A DNA stretch of 64,000 nt, taken from Clostridia bacterium. Lineage in GTDB: Bacteria; Bacillota; Clostridia; Christensenellales; Aristaeellaceae. Of the stretch, positions 26,675 to 34,442 are shown piece by piece (the stretch's first letter is position 1; each line of letters starts with the position of its first letter). The stretch is from positions 1 to 64,000 of the forward strand of contig JAFQHP010000009.1 of the NCBI GenBank assembly GCA_017397895.1. Direction: 5' to 3'. The notes below the pieces were generated by a model. That model was not told the DNA's origin. It was given only the letters and a program-made list of their open reading frames with translations, and ran no database searches. The position numbers and the translations under genes were made by a program.

Positions 26675-27202
26675 ATGCGCATTGCAGAACTGCCAAGAGA
26701 AAAATTTGAAGGATACGAACTGGTCTTCTCCTATGACAGCCGGGCCTATTATGACCTGCGCATCCGGTCCACGGAAAATGTGTTCTCCGTGGAGTTTGTG
26801 CGCACCCCCTGCCCCCTCATTCACAAGGAATCCACCGATGCCCTCTTCGCCCCCTATTGGGATGATCCCCGGGCATTTGGCCTGTGGGACGGGCAAAAGC
26901 TGCTGGGCGTGATGGAAATCACCCCGGAAAACTGGAACAACCGCCTGCGCATCACCAATCTTTTTGTCCAGGACGGCTTCCGAAGAAGAGGCTACGGCAC
27001 CCTGCTTATGACCAAAGCCCGGGAGATTGCCAAGGCCCAGGGCCGCCGCGCCCTTATCCTGGAAACCCAAAGCTGCAACAGCGCCGCCATTTCCTTCTAT
27101 CTTTCCCAGGGCCTTTCCTTCATGGGCTTCAATGCCTGCGAATATTCCAATGAAGATAAGGAAAAGCACGAAGTGCGCATTGAAATGGGCTGTTTCCTGT
27201 AA
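26675..27202 (+). CDS. GNAT-family N-acetyltransferase (streptothricin acetyltransferase-like)
   Basis: The start at 26675 (MRIAELPREKFEG) follows AAGGGAG; the open frame extends further upstream only through promoter DNA. The 175-residue protein has the GNAT core NRLRITNLFVQDGFRRRGYGTLLM with the acetyl-CoA loop RRRGYG, and ALILETQSCNSAAISFYLSQG, resembling SatA-type acetyltransferases that modify streptothricin or lysine-like amines. The substrate is not proven. Monocistronic with a strong terminator at 27221. Confidence 0.83.
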   Translation: MRIAELPREKFEGYELVFSYDSRAYYDLRIRSTENVFSVEFVRTPCPLIHKESTDALFAPYWDDPRAFGLWDGQKLLGVMEITPENWNNRLRITNLFVQDGFRRRGYGTLLMTKAREIAKAQGRRALILETQSCNSAAISFYLSQGLSFMGFNACEYSNEDKEKHEVRIEMGCFL

Positions 27203-27220
27203 TAGCCTTTTGCTCATCCT

Positions 27221-27258
27221 GCCGGAAGCATGGTTTTGATGGCTTCCGGCTCTTTTTT
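27221..27258 (+). terminator. Terminator of the GNAT gene at 26675
   Basis: GCCGGAAGC (27221-27229) and GCTTCCGGC (27242-27250) form a perfect 9-bp stem followed by TCTTTTTT. Confidence 0.9.
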
Positions 27259-27285
27259 GTCCTTTTTCCGGGCAGAAAATTATTT

Positions 27286-27301
27286 AGTATTTTTTGATAC
27301 T
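27286..27301. promoter_or_regulatory. Palindrome AGTAT-N6-ATACT upstream of a small XRE regulator
   Basis: AGTAT (27286-27290) and ATACT (27297-27301) are inverted copies 27 bases upstream of the extended -10 (TGGCATAAT, 27328-27336). This is a good candidate operator for the XRE protein encoded next. Confidence 0.45.
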
Positions 27302-27370
27302 CATTCATAAATATACAGCCGGTTTTTTGGCATAATAGGCAAGTACCCCAGCAAAAGGAGGAAAACCACC

Positions 27371-27610
27371 ATGCAATTCAGGCGTATCCGTGATTTGCGA
27401 GAGGACGCCGACCTGACCCAGACCCAGATCGCTGAACACCTTGGCATCGCACAGACTGTTTACAGCCGTTATGAGCGCGGCTACCAGACCATTCCCCTGC
27501 AGCTGCTTATTCGTCTGGCTGATTATTATCAGGTTTCACTGGATTATCTCACCGGCCGCAGCGACCAGCCCCGTCCCCTTCCCTTTACCGAAAAGAAGGA
27601 CAAGCGCTGA
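27371..27610 (+). CDS. Small XRE-family DNA-binding protein
   Basis: The 79-residue protein is almost entirely one XRE helix-turn-helix domain (IRDLREDADLTQTQIAEHLG, then QTVYSRYERG). A short charged tail follows. It starts behind AAAAGGAGG. Such proteins are common standalone regulators in Clostridia. It is monocistronic, shares a bidirectional terminator with the convergent cellulase gene, and may control itself through the palindrome at 27286. Its target is unknown. Confidence 0.9.
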   Translation: MQFRRIRDLREDADLTQTQIAEHLGIAQTVYSRYERGYQTIPLQLLIRLADYYQVSLDYLTGRSDQPRPLPFTEKKDKR

Positions 27611-27636
27611 TATTACAATTCCATCTTCCCATAAAG

Positions 27637-27682
27637 AAAGAACAGGCTCTCCCCGGAAAACCGGGACAAGCCTGTTCTTTTT
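27637..27682. terminator. Bidirectional terminator between the small XRE gene and the cellulase gene
   Basis: AAAGAACAGGCT (27637-27648) pairs with AGCCTGTTCTTTT, with an inner CCCCGG/CCGGG stem in the loop and T-runs on both strands. Confidence 0.88.
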
Positions 27683-27694
27683 GCATCAAATTAC

Positions 27695-29509
27695 TTATTT
27701 GCGGGGGCCATACCAGAAGGTGAGCTCGATGGTCTTGATTTCAGCCATGCATTCCGCATTGCGGTCCAGCGGCGTGGGGGTCACGCCGGTCAGGTCGCCA
27801 AAGCGCACACGGGCGCTTTCCCTGGGCACCTTGGTCACCCATTCGTTGAACAGGTTTGCACGGGTGCAGATACCGTTATCGGAAGTGGTATAGGGGCGGC
27901 CTTTGAAGCGATACACTTCGCCGTTAATCTTGCATTCGGTGATATCAATCACCCAGCCGGGATAGAGAATTTCGCCGTTGGCAATGCCCAGCGCAGAGAA
28001 GGCCGTGGAGGAAGAAAAGCCCTTGTCGGAGCCGGTGAAATCCAGCGCCACCTTGTAGGTGCCTTCCCCGTCGATCACCGCATCCGTCGCCACCACGCCG
28101 GGGCTGATGGTATCGGGCTGGTATTCGTCGCCCACGCTGTAGGAAAGGGCCCAGCTGCCGTCGCTCCACATAATCCAGGCAACAGCCTTGTCATCCCCGG
28201 CCAGCACCACGTCGGTGCGGAAGGAATCGGGGGCGTCTGCCATCTGTGCATCCAGCCTTGCTTTCGCTGCCTGCTTCACTTCTTCTTCCGTCCTATCCTT
28301 TTCGCTTTCCGCATTGCGGCCGGCATACATCTTGCCCAGCTCTTCATCGGAAAATTTCAGTTCCTTGCGGATAAAGAAGCCGCTGCAGTCCCACAGGCAG
28401 GAGGTGTAGCCGTAATAGTCGCACAGGTCCAGGAAACGGGTGTGATAGTTGAGGGTGTTGTCTTTCAGGATGCCGTCGCCGCCGGGCAGGGCGCCGTATT
28501 CGCCAATCACCACGCCAATGCCCTGCTTGGTGAACTTTTCCATGCGGGCCAGGGTTTTGTCCATGTTTTCATAGTCCCGCTTGGTGCCCCAGGCAGTGGC
28601 GCTGGCGGCATCGGAATCACCGCAGTAAGACCAGGGATCATAAAAATGCACGGAAATGAGCAGCTTGTCTTCCGCCGTATCGATGGGCATTTTGAAGCGG
28701 TTATCGCAGGTCTGGGCAATGTTGGTGCCATAGCCGGGAATGAGCAGGAAACGGGTGGCGTTGTTGCCGCCGGTGGAACGTACGGTATCCACAAAGGCCT
28801 GGTTCACTTCATTGGCCAGGGCATAGCGTTCGTCGTCGGAAAGGTAGCTCTTGACGGAGTCGTTGCAGTACAGGGCAGAGTCCTCGTCAAAACGGGCGCC
28901 GATTTCTTCGTTGGCGCCTTCGAAAATGAGATAATCGGAATAATCACGGAAATATTCGGCAATCTGCTTCCACATGCCCTTGTAGGCTTCCATGGCCAGG
29001 GCCCGGGTTTCAGCGCTTTCGGAGCCGAACATGCCCCACCAGCCGCCGTCCCAGTGGTCATTGATGATGACGTACATACCGGCATTGCGGGCATAATCCA
29101 CAATTTCTTTCACGCGGGCCAGGTAGGGTTCGTCCAGGGTGTAGTCCCCTTCGTTCAGGTGGGAGGCATTGGTCATCCAGGCCACGGGAATGCGGATGGT
29201 ATCAAAGCCATAGGCCTTCATGCCATTGAGCATTTCCTGGGTGGTCACCGGTTGGCCCCAGCCCACTTCGTATTCCGTGGGCGCCTTGCCGGTATTGCCG
29301 CCCAGGCCGAATTTACGGGCGTCGCAGGCTTCCATGGTGTTGCCAAGGTTGGTGCCGTTGCCCATCAGGCGGGTGAGCTCCAGGGAGGAGATACCTTCCC
29401 GCATCACGCCGTCATCCGCGCTTTCCGCCACAGAAACAGCGGGGCACATCATCGCCGCCAGCAGCAAAACGCTGACCAGCGTCCGGAGCATTTTTCCATT
29501 GCCAAACAT
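27695..29509 (-). CDS. Secreted glycoside hydrolase family 5 endoglucanase
   Basis: It is a predicted extracellular beta-1,4-glucanase. A signal peptide (about 1-28, cleavage near SVAES) is followed by a GH5 (subfamily 4-like) TIM barrel (about 40-390). The acid/base Glu201 stands in FEGANEEIG and the nucleophile Glu337 in VVIGEYGAL. GTNLGNTMEA and YVIINDHWDGGWW are typical of the family. The C-terminal about 200 residues form a beta-rich module (SDGSWALSYSVGD...FWYGPRK), probably carbohydrate-binding. No dockerin or sortase motif is seen, so the enzyme is probably released. The gene is monocistronic, and a perfect cre motif covers the expected transcription start, implying carbon catabolite repression. 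Confidence 0.93.
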   Translation of the reverse strand: MFGNGKMLRTLVSVLLLAAMMCPAVSVAESADDGVMREGISSLELTRLMGNGTNLGNTMEACDARKFGLGGNTGKAPTEYEVGWGQPVTTQEMLNGMKAYGFDTIRIPVAWMTNASHLNEGDYTLDEPYLARVKEIVDYARNAGMYVIINDHWDGGWWGMFGSESAETRALAMEAYKGMWKQIAEYFRDYSDYLIFEGANEEIGARFDEDSALYCNDSVKSYLSDDERYALANEVNQAFVDTVRSTGGNNATRFLLIPGYGTNIAQTCDNRFKMPIDTAEDKLLISVHFYDPWSYCGDSDAASATAWGTKRDYENMDKTLARMEKFTKQGIGVVIGEYGALPGGDGILKDNTLNYHTRFLDLCDYYGYTSCLWDCSGFFIRKELKFSDEELGKMYAGRNAESEKDRTEEEVKQAAKARLDAQMADAPDSFRTDVVLAGDDKAVAWIMWSDGSWALSYSVGDEYQPDTISPGVVATDAVIDGEGTYKVALDFTGSDKGFSSSTAFSALGIANGEILYPGWVIDITECKINGEVYRFKGRPYTTSDNGICTRANLFNEWVTKVPRESARVRFGDLTGVTPTPLDRNAECMAEIKTIELTFWYGPRK

Positions 29510-29533
29510 TGCTTTTCATCCTTTCAAAAGTAT

Positions 29534-29547
29534 TGTAAACGTTTTCA
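29534..29547. promoter_or_regulatory. Perfect cre site (CcpA operator) at the cellulase promoter
   Basis: TGTAAACGTTTTCA fits the cre consensus TGWAANCGNTNWCA at every defined position. It lies directly downstream of the -10 element, overlapping the expected transcription start, a repressing position. Confidence 0.8.
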
Positions 29548-29554
29548 TGCCCTT

Positions 29555-29583
29555 ATTATACCAATATTTGTCCCATTATGCAA
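29555..29583 (-). promoter_or_regulatory. Promoter of the GH5 endoglucanase gene
   Basis: TTGCAT (29578-29583) and a perfect TATAAT (29555-29560) on the minus strand, spacer 17 bases. Confidence 0.78.
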
Positions 29584-29624
29584 TGCGTTTTTTCACATTT
29601 TTCCTTTCATCCCGCCCCATTTTC

Positions 29625-29633
29625 TGCTATACT
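29625..29633 (+). promoter_or_regulatory. Extended -10 promoter of the pseudouridine synthase gene
   Basis: TGCTATACT is an extended -10 element identical to the one before the GNAT gene at 26675, 31 bases upstream of the start. Confidence 0.45.
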
Positions 29634-29664
29634 GCCTGTATCATTCAATTGAAGGGGAATGCGC

Positions 29665-30255
29665 ATGGAAATCCTGCACAAAACAGACGCATTTGTTATC
29701 TGCCAAAAGCCCGTGGGGCTTGATTCGGAAACGGAATGCCCAATGAAGCTTCGGGAAATGCTGGGCGGGGAAATTTTCACCCTGCACCGGCTGGACAAAA
29801 ACGTAGGGGGTGTGATGGTATACGCCCGCACAAAGGCCGCCGCAGCCACCCTGTCCCGCTGCATTCAGGAAGGCAGCATGGTAAAGGAATATGTTGCCTG
29901 GGTTCACGGCACAGTGGAAAAGGCAGGCGTGATGGAGGATCTGCTTTTCAAGGACAGCAGGAGCAACAAGGTGTTTGTGGTAAAGAAAAGGCGGGCCGGC
30001 GTAAAGGAAGCAAAGCTTTCCTATCAGCTGCTGAAAACGGAAAACGATCTGAGCCTTGTCAGAATCCGCCTTTTCACCGGCCGCAGCCACCAGATCCGGG
30101 TGCAGTTTGCCAGCCGGAAGCATCCTTTGCTGGGGGATCACAAATACGGCGCCCGGGACGAACATCCCGCTCCCCTTCTTTTTTCTTTCCGCATCACCTT
30201 CCCCTGGCAAGGGGAAACTTTATCCTTCTCCGCCCTGCCGGAATGGGCAAAATAA
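29665..30255 (+). CDS. RluA-family pseudouridine synthase
   Basis: It isomerises uridine to pseudouridine in rRNA or tRNA. The start at 29665 follows AAGGGGAATGCGC. The 196-residue protein has the family catalytic motif FTLHRLDKNVGG with Asp44; the usual TSG after HRLD is replaced by VGG. TGRSHQIRVQFA and HPLLGDHKYG are also typical. It lacks an S4 domain and is shorter than RluD. The RNA target is unknown. A 6S RNA gene lies directly downstream on the other strand and shares the intergenic space. Confidence 0.9.
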   Translation: MEILHKTDAFVICQKPVGLDSETECPMKLREMLGGEIFTLHRLDKNVGGVMVYARTKAAAATLSRCIQEGSMVKEYVAWVHGTVEKAGVMEDLLFKDSRSNKVFVVKKRRAGVKEAKLSYQLLKTENDLSLVRIRLFTGRSHQIRVQFASRKHPLLGDHKYGARDEHPAPLLFSFRITFPWQGETLSFSALPEWAK

Positions 30256-30282
30256 AAAAAGAACAACGTCCTCAAGACGCTG
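30252..30282 (-). terminator. Terminator of the 6S RNA gene
   Basis: On the minus strand CAGCGTC pairs with GACGTTG (TTGAG loop), followed by TTC and T7. It lies just 3' of the 6S RNA closing stem and overlaps the end of the RluA-family gene. Confidence 0.8.
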
Positions 30283-30471
30283 CTCTCCCCAAGATGCCGC
30301 TGCCCTCTATTTTTTCACCCGCTATGTAAAGCAGGCTGGTGCCCTGCGATGATTTTTTGCCTTCCCCTGGCATGCCTTGCGGCAAGGGGGCCTGACAGCC
30401 GACCACACGACCCGGGCTCCATTTTGTGAAATGTGGGTAAAAACAGAGAACTGGCGAACACCTCAGGTTCT
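30283..30471 (-). ncRNA. ssrS: 6S RNA (SsrS), about 190 nt
   Basis: The 5' end reads CCTGAGGTGTTCGCC, close to the 5' end of known 6S RNAs (CTGAGATGTTCGC in E. coli). The 3' part contains GCGGCATCTTGGGGAG, matching the 3' GCGGCATCTCGGAGA of E. coli. The two ends pair: CCTGAGGTG with CATCTTGGG gives the closing stem, with a large asymmetric centre. The promoter is a perfect TTGACA-17-TATAAT and an intrinsic terminator follows. 6S RNA mimics an open promoter and binds sigma-A RNA polymerase, down-regulating transcription in stationary phase. Mature ends are approximate. Confidence 0.9.
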
Positions 30472-30477
30472 GTCTTC

Positions 30478-30506
30478 ATTATACATAATGCACGCCGGCT
30501 TGTCAA
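30478..30506 (-). promoter_or_regulatory. Consensus promoter of the 6S RNA gene
   Basis: TTGACA (30501-30506), exactly 17 bases, TATAAT (30478-30483): a fully consensus promoter on the minus strand, directly after the stop codon of the guanylyltransferase gene. Confidence 0.92.
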
Positions 30507-32774
30507 TCAGAAATCCATCTTCTCCTCCAGCGTTCTTCGGATCTCCCTGTCATAAAAATCGCATAATTCGTTGGCAGCCTCCATATCCGCCGCCTCGCTC
30601 ATAATGCGCACGGAAGGCCGGATGCCGTCGGGCACAATGGTGGCGCACCCCTTTTCGTGCTGCACCTGCATCCCTCTGTCCAGGGTATACGGCAGGGCAG
30701 CTTTTTTGCACAGTTCATACAGAATACGGCTTTTGTCCTGCTCCCGGCATTCCACCTCCCGGCACACAATGTGCGCCCCGGGCAAGCCCTTGAGCAGCAT
30801 TTCCACAGGCCCGTTTTTCATCCCTTCGCATATCTGCCACAGCCCCCACAGCCCGTCCTCCATCCTGCGTTTTTGCTGCAGGCACATTTCGCTTTCGTCC
30901 GCAGCCTTCACCGGGCACAATTGCTGCGCTGCCCTTGGCACATCCGGTAAATCATACAGGCATCTTTGCTCCCCGGCCATCAGCTTCAGCAGCAATAGGG
31001 TCAACCGGGTTTCGTCCACATTCCCCCGGGATGTGATGCACACAGTTTTCTTACCGTCATCGGTCAATACAAAGCCGGTTTCCCCCGGTCGCAGCGCCTG
31101 CCGGCTTCCCAGTGCCTGGCGCACTTTCACTGCCCCCAGTCTTTCCAGGCCCTCCGCTGCCAGTGACAAGATTTTTTTGTTTTCGCAAAAAAGGGCAACC
31201 GGCGAATGAAGCTTTCGTTTTTCCCCTTTGGGCAGCACCCTGGACAAATAGATTTCCCGCACACTGTCCAGCCGGTTCATTTCCCCGCCTTTCCCCGCCG
31301 GGAAAGCTGTTCCCTCCAGATACAGCCCTTCCATTTTCCGGCGCAGGTCATTCCCTGCCGGGTTACCGTGCCCGTCCACAAAAATGAGCATATCCTCCAC
31401 TGCCAGAATGCCGCCGTCCGCCTGTAAGGCCACCACCGCTTCCCGAAGCATGCTTTCGGTCATATACGGCCCCTGCATCACCTTCACGCCCAGCATTTCA
31501 AGCGCACCGGACACCACCGCCTGCATTCCCGGGGCGTCCCGGTGCCCGGTGATGATGGATTTTGCCCTGATTCCCTTGGCAAAGGCAGCAGCCATCCGGC
31601 AGGCGCTTGAGGGCTGGGTACAAATTGCACCGTCCGCTTCCCAGCAAAAGCCGCATTCCCCTGTATGTACGCTTTCCGTCAACACAGCCCCAGAGGGCAC
31701 CTTCACCCCCGGCCACAATTTCACCCCGGCATGGATCAGGGCATGGGCCCCTGCCTGAGCACCCTGGCCCAGGGTGCAGCCGTTTCGGATTACACATCCT
31801 GCCTTCACTATGCTTCCGTCACAGGCCACGCAGCCCTCCAGCCGTGCCTTTGGGCCAATCTGCACCCCATCCCACAAACAGCAGTTTTCAATCACCGCAC
31901 CGCTGCCGATCATGCAGTTTTCCCCGATGACAGAATTCCTGATTACGGCTCCCGATCCGATCTGTGCATCCCGGCCAATAAGGAACGCCCCCTGCAGATG
32001 GGCCCCGGGCTGAATTTCAGTATCTTTGCCGATGCCCCTTTCGCAGGGAAGGTTTGCCTTGCCGGAAAGCAAATCCGCCTGGGCCTGCAGGTAGGCCTCC
32101 TGGCTGCCCACATCGCACCAATACCCCTGCATTTCATAGCCGTAGATGGGCAGGCCGCTTTTCAAGAGCGCCGGAAACACATCCCTTCCAAAGTCCGGCG
32201 CGCCTTCTTTGGAGATATGTTCAAAAATTTCTTTTTCCAATATGTAAATACCGGTGTTCACCAGGTTGGAATAGGCATGGCTCCAGTCCGGCTTTTCCAG
32301 GAAGCGTACAATACGTCCCCCCTCCTCCGTCATCACCACCCCATACTGCAGCGGCACCTTCACACGCTTGAGCACCAAGGTGGCCAGGGCGCCCTTTTCC
32401 TTGTGGAACGCCAGGGCTTTTGTCAGGTCACAATCCGTCAGCCCGTCCCCGGATAAAACAAAAAATGTATCGTCCAGCTGCTCCATGGCCATGCGGATAC
32501 TGCCCGCCGTGCCAAGGGGCGCCGTTTCCTCAAAGCAGGTGATGCGCATGCCAAACTTTTCACCGTTTCCCAAAGCGGCACGGATTTTTTTTGCCTGGTA
32601 GCACAGCGTGGCGCCCACGTCGCAGATGCCGTGTCGCTTCAATAAATCCAATGTATAGGCCAGCACCGGCTTGCCCAGCATGGGCACCAGAGGCTTGGGC
32701 CTTGGCAGCGTCATGGGCCTGAGCCGCACCCCTTCTCCTCCTGCCATGATCATCGCCCGGATTGCCAATCCCAT
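30507..32774 (-). CDS. Mannose-1-phosphate guanylyltransferase fused to a degenerate phosphomannomutase-like domain
   Basis: The 755-residue protein has an N-terminal nucleotidyltransferase domain (about 5-235) with MAGGEGVRLRPMTLPRPKPL as the GTP/sugar-phosphate loop. A left-handed beta-helix of hexapeptide repeats follows (about 250-370, IGSGAVIRNSVIGENCMIGS). The C-terminal part (about 385-755) follows the phosphohexomutase layout (PGMQAVVSGALEMLG, ADGGILAVEDMLIFVDGHGNP). The phosphoserine loop (normally TASHNP) is missing, so mutase activity is unlikely. It should make GDP-mannose or a related nucleotide sugar for cell-surface glycans. AAGGAG lies only 2 bases before the ATG, so the true start could be slightly downstream. 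Confidence 0.85.
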   Translation of the reverse strand: MGLAIRAMIMAGGEGVRLRPMTLPRPKPLVPMLGKPVLAYTLDLLKRHGICDVGATLCYQAKKIRAALGNGEKFGMRITCFEETAPLGTAGSIRMAMEQLDDTFFVLSGDGLTDCDLTKALAFHKEKGALATLVLKRVKVPLQYGVVMTEEGGRIVRFLEKPDWSHAYSNLVNTGIYILEKEIFEHISKEGAPDFGRDVFPALLKSGLPIYGYEMQGYWCDVGSQEAYLQAQADLLSGKANLPCERGIGKDTEIQPGAHLQGAFLIGRDAQIGSGAVIRNSVIGENCMIGSGAVIENCCLWDGVQIGPKARLEGCVACDGSIVKAGCVIRNGCTLGQGAQAGAHALIHAGVKLWPGVKVPSGAVLTESVHTGECGFCWEADGAICTQPSSACRMAAAFAKGIRAKSIITGHRDAPGMQAVVSGALEMLGVKVMQGPYMTESMLREAVVALQADGGILAVEDMLIFVDGHGNPAGNDLRRKMEGLYLEGTAFPAGKGGEMNRLDSVREIYLSRVLPKGEKRKLHSPVALFCENKKILSLAAEGLERLGAVKVRQALGSRQALRPGETGFVLTDDGKKTVCITSRGNVDETRLTLLLLKLMAGEQRCLYDLPDVPRAAQQLCPVKAADESEMCLQQKRRMEDGLWGLWQICEGMKNGPVEMLLKGLPGAHIVCREVECREQDKSRILYELCKKAALPYTLDRGMQVQHEKGCATIVPDGIRPSVRIMSEAADMEAANELCDFYDREIRRTLEEKMDF

Positions 32775-32880
32775 CGCTCCTTCTCATTTCCTTTTGTCCT
32801 ATATTATGTGCGCAAGCAGCGCGGGATATGCCGTTTTCCTTTCTCCATATTTCGGTCATAAAAGGTTTACGAATTCGCTC

Positions 32881-32909
32881 TTGCATTTTAATGAAAAAAG
32901 TGTTATTAC
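32881..32909 (+). promoter_or_regulatory. Possible promoter of the rbgA cluster
   Basis: TTGCAT (32881-32886), 17 bases, TATTAC (32904-32909); the -10 matches 4/6 only. Confidence 0.4.
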
Positions 32910-32977
32910 TTAAGGAGAATGCATTTGCATCCTTATGTTCCATTTTATGGTAAATTTACAGAAAAGGACCCAAAATC

Positions 32978-33835
32978 ATGGAAATCAACTGGTATCCGGG
33001 GCATATGGCCAAGGCCAAACGCCTTTTATCCGAACAGCTGAACCGGGTGGACGTGGTGGTGGAGCTTTGCGACGCACGCCTGCCTTTTTCCAGCCGCAAC
33101 CCTGACCTGGCCAAACTGACCGAAAAAAAAGAAAAGGTGCTCATCCTTGGCAAGGCAGACCTGGCTGACCCGAACCTTACCGCCCAGTGGCTGCGCATTT
33201 TCCGGGCAGAAGGAATCCCCTGCGCTGCCCTGGATATGAACAAGCAGGCCAAACAAGCCCTGAACCTCATCGACCGGGCCGCCAAGGAAACGGTGGAGCG
33301 GGCCGCCCAGCGGGGCATCCGCAAAACAGTGCGGGCCATGGTGGTGGGCGTTCCCAATGTGGGCAAATCCACCTTCATCAACCGGCTCCACGGCGGCAGC
33401 ATTGCCAAGGTGGGCGATATGCCCGGCGTCACCCGCTCCAACCAGTGGGTGAAGATTTCCCCCTACCTGGAAATGATGGACAGCCCCGGCCTCCTCTGGC
33501 CCCGGCTTGACGACCAGGTAGCCGCCAAGCGCCTTTCCTATATCGCCGCCATCCGGGACGAAGTGCTGGATACGGCCCACCTGGCCATTCAGCTGCTGGA
33601 GGACTTGAAAATCATGGCCCCCAAAGCCATGCAGGAAAGATTCAAAATCAAGGATATGTCCCTCTCCGGGGCGGACTTATTGGACGCCGTATGCCGGGGC
33701 CGGGGCTTTCTGATGAAGGGCGGCGTGATGGACTGGGAGCGCGCCTGCAAGATTGTGCTGGATGAATTCCGGGGCGGCAAGCTGGGCCGTATCACCCTGG
33801 AAGCCCCCAGGCAGGAGGAAGAAATCCATGAATAA
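32978..33835 (+). CDS. rbgA: Ribosome biogenesis GTPase RbgA (YlqF)
   Basis: This circularly permuted GTPase is needed for late assembly of the 50S subunit. The 285-residue protein begins INWYPGHMAKAKR, typical of the family. The permuted G motifs follow in order G4 (LGKADL, about 57-62), G1 (GVPNVGKST, about 124-132), G2 (TRS) and G3 (DSPGLLWPR). A C-terminal RNA-binding helical domain follows. It opens the long plus-strand cluster and lies 8 bases before the RNase HII start overlap. A small alternative-frame ORF with a strong ribosome binding site starts at 32919 in the leader. Confidence 0.96.
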   Translation: MEINWYPGHMAKAKRLLSEQLNRVDVVVELCDARLPFSSRNPDLAKLTEKKEKVLILGKADLADPNLTAQWLRIFRAEGIPCAALDMNKQAKQALNLIDRAAKETVERAAQRGIRKTVRAMVVGVPNVGKSTFINRLHGGSIAKVGDMPGVTRSNQWVKISPYLEMMDSPGLLWPRLDDQVAAKRLSYIAAIRDEVLDTAHLAIQLLEDLKIMAPKAMQERFKIKDMSLSGADLLDAVCRGRGFLMKGGVMDWERACKIVLDEFRGGKLGRITLEAPRQEEEIHE

Positions 33836-34442
33836 AAAGCGCATGGAACGGCTGCAGGTGCTCACCCGGACGGATATGCCCCTGTGGGAGCAGGGCATCC
33901 TTTTTGCCGGTATGGACGAGGCTGGCCGGGGCCCCCTTTGCGGCAATGTGGTCACCGCCTGTGTCATCATGCCAAAAGAACCCCTTCTCGAATGGGTGGA
34001 CGACAGTAAAAAGCTGTCTCCCAAGCGCCGTGAAGAAATGTATGACCGCATTATGGAAGAGGCCCTGTATGTGGGCATCGGCCAGGCGGACCCGGAGGAA
34101 ATTGACCGGGTGAACATTCTGCAGGCTACGAAAAACGCCATGCGAAGGGCTGCCGAAAACTGCCCTGCTTCCCTCTATCTCATCGACGCCCTGCAGGGCC
34201 TTGGGTTAAACGGCGAAGAAAAGGGCATCATTCACGGTGACGCCGTGTGCTATTCCATTGCTGCCGCCTCCATCATTGCCAAAGTGACAAGGGACCGGCA
34301 GATGGAAGAATTGGACCGGCTTTACCCCGGCTACAATTTCCAGCAGCATAAGGGCTACGGCACTGCCCAGCATATTGCTGCCCTGAAGGAGCTGGGCCCC
34401 TGCCCTGCCCACCGCCGCAGCTTCATCAAGAATTTCCTATGA
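33828..34442 (+). CDS. rnhB: Ribonuclease HII
   Basis: It removes ribonucleotides from RNA-DNA hybrids. The start at 33828 follows GGAGGAAGAAATCC and overlaps the end of rbgA by 8 bases. The 204-residue protein has the catalytic Asp-Glu pair in GMDEAGRGPLCG (Asp30, Glu31), the further Asp residues in YLIDAL and in VTRDRQMEEL, and KVTRDRQME with PGYNFQQHKGYGTAQH near the end. The order rbgA-rnhB is conserved in Bacillota. Confidence 0.96.
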   Translation: MNKKRMERLQVLTRTDMPLWEQGILFAGMDEAGRGPLCGNVVTACVIMPKEPLLEWVDDSKKLSPKRREEMYDRIMEEALYVGIGQADPEEIDRVNILQATKNAMRRAAENCPASLYLIDALQGLGLNGEEKGIIHGDAVCYSIAAASIIAKVTRDRQMEELDRLYPGYNFQQHKGYGTAQHIAALKELGPCPAHRRSFIKNFL

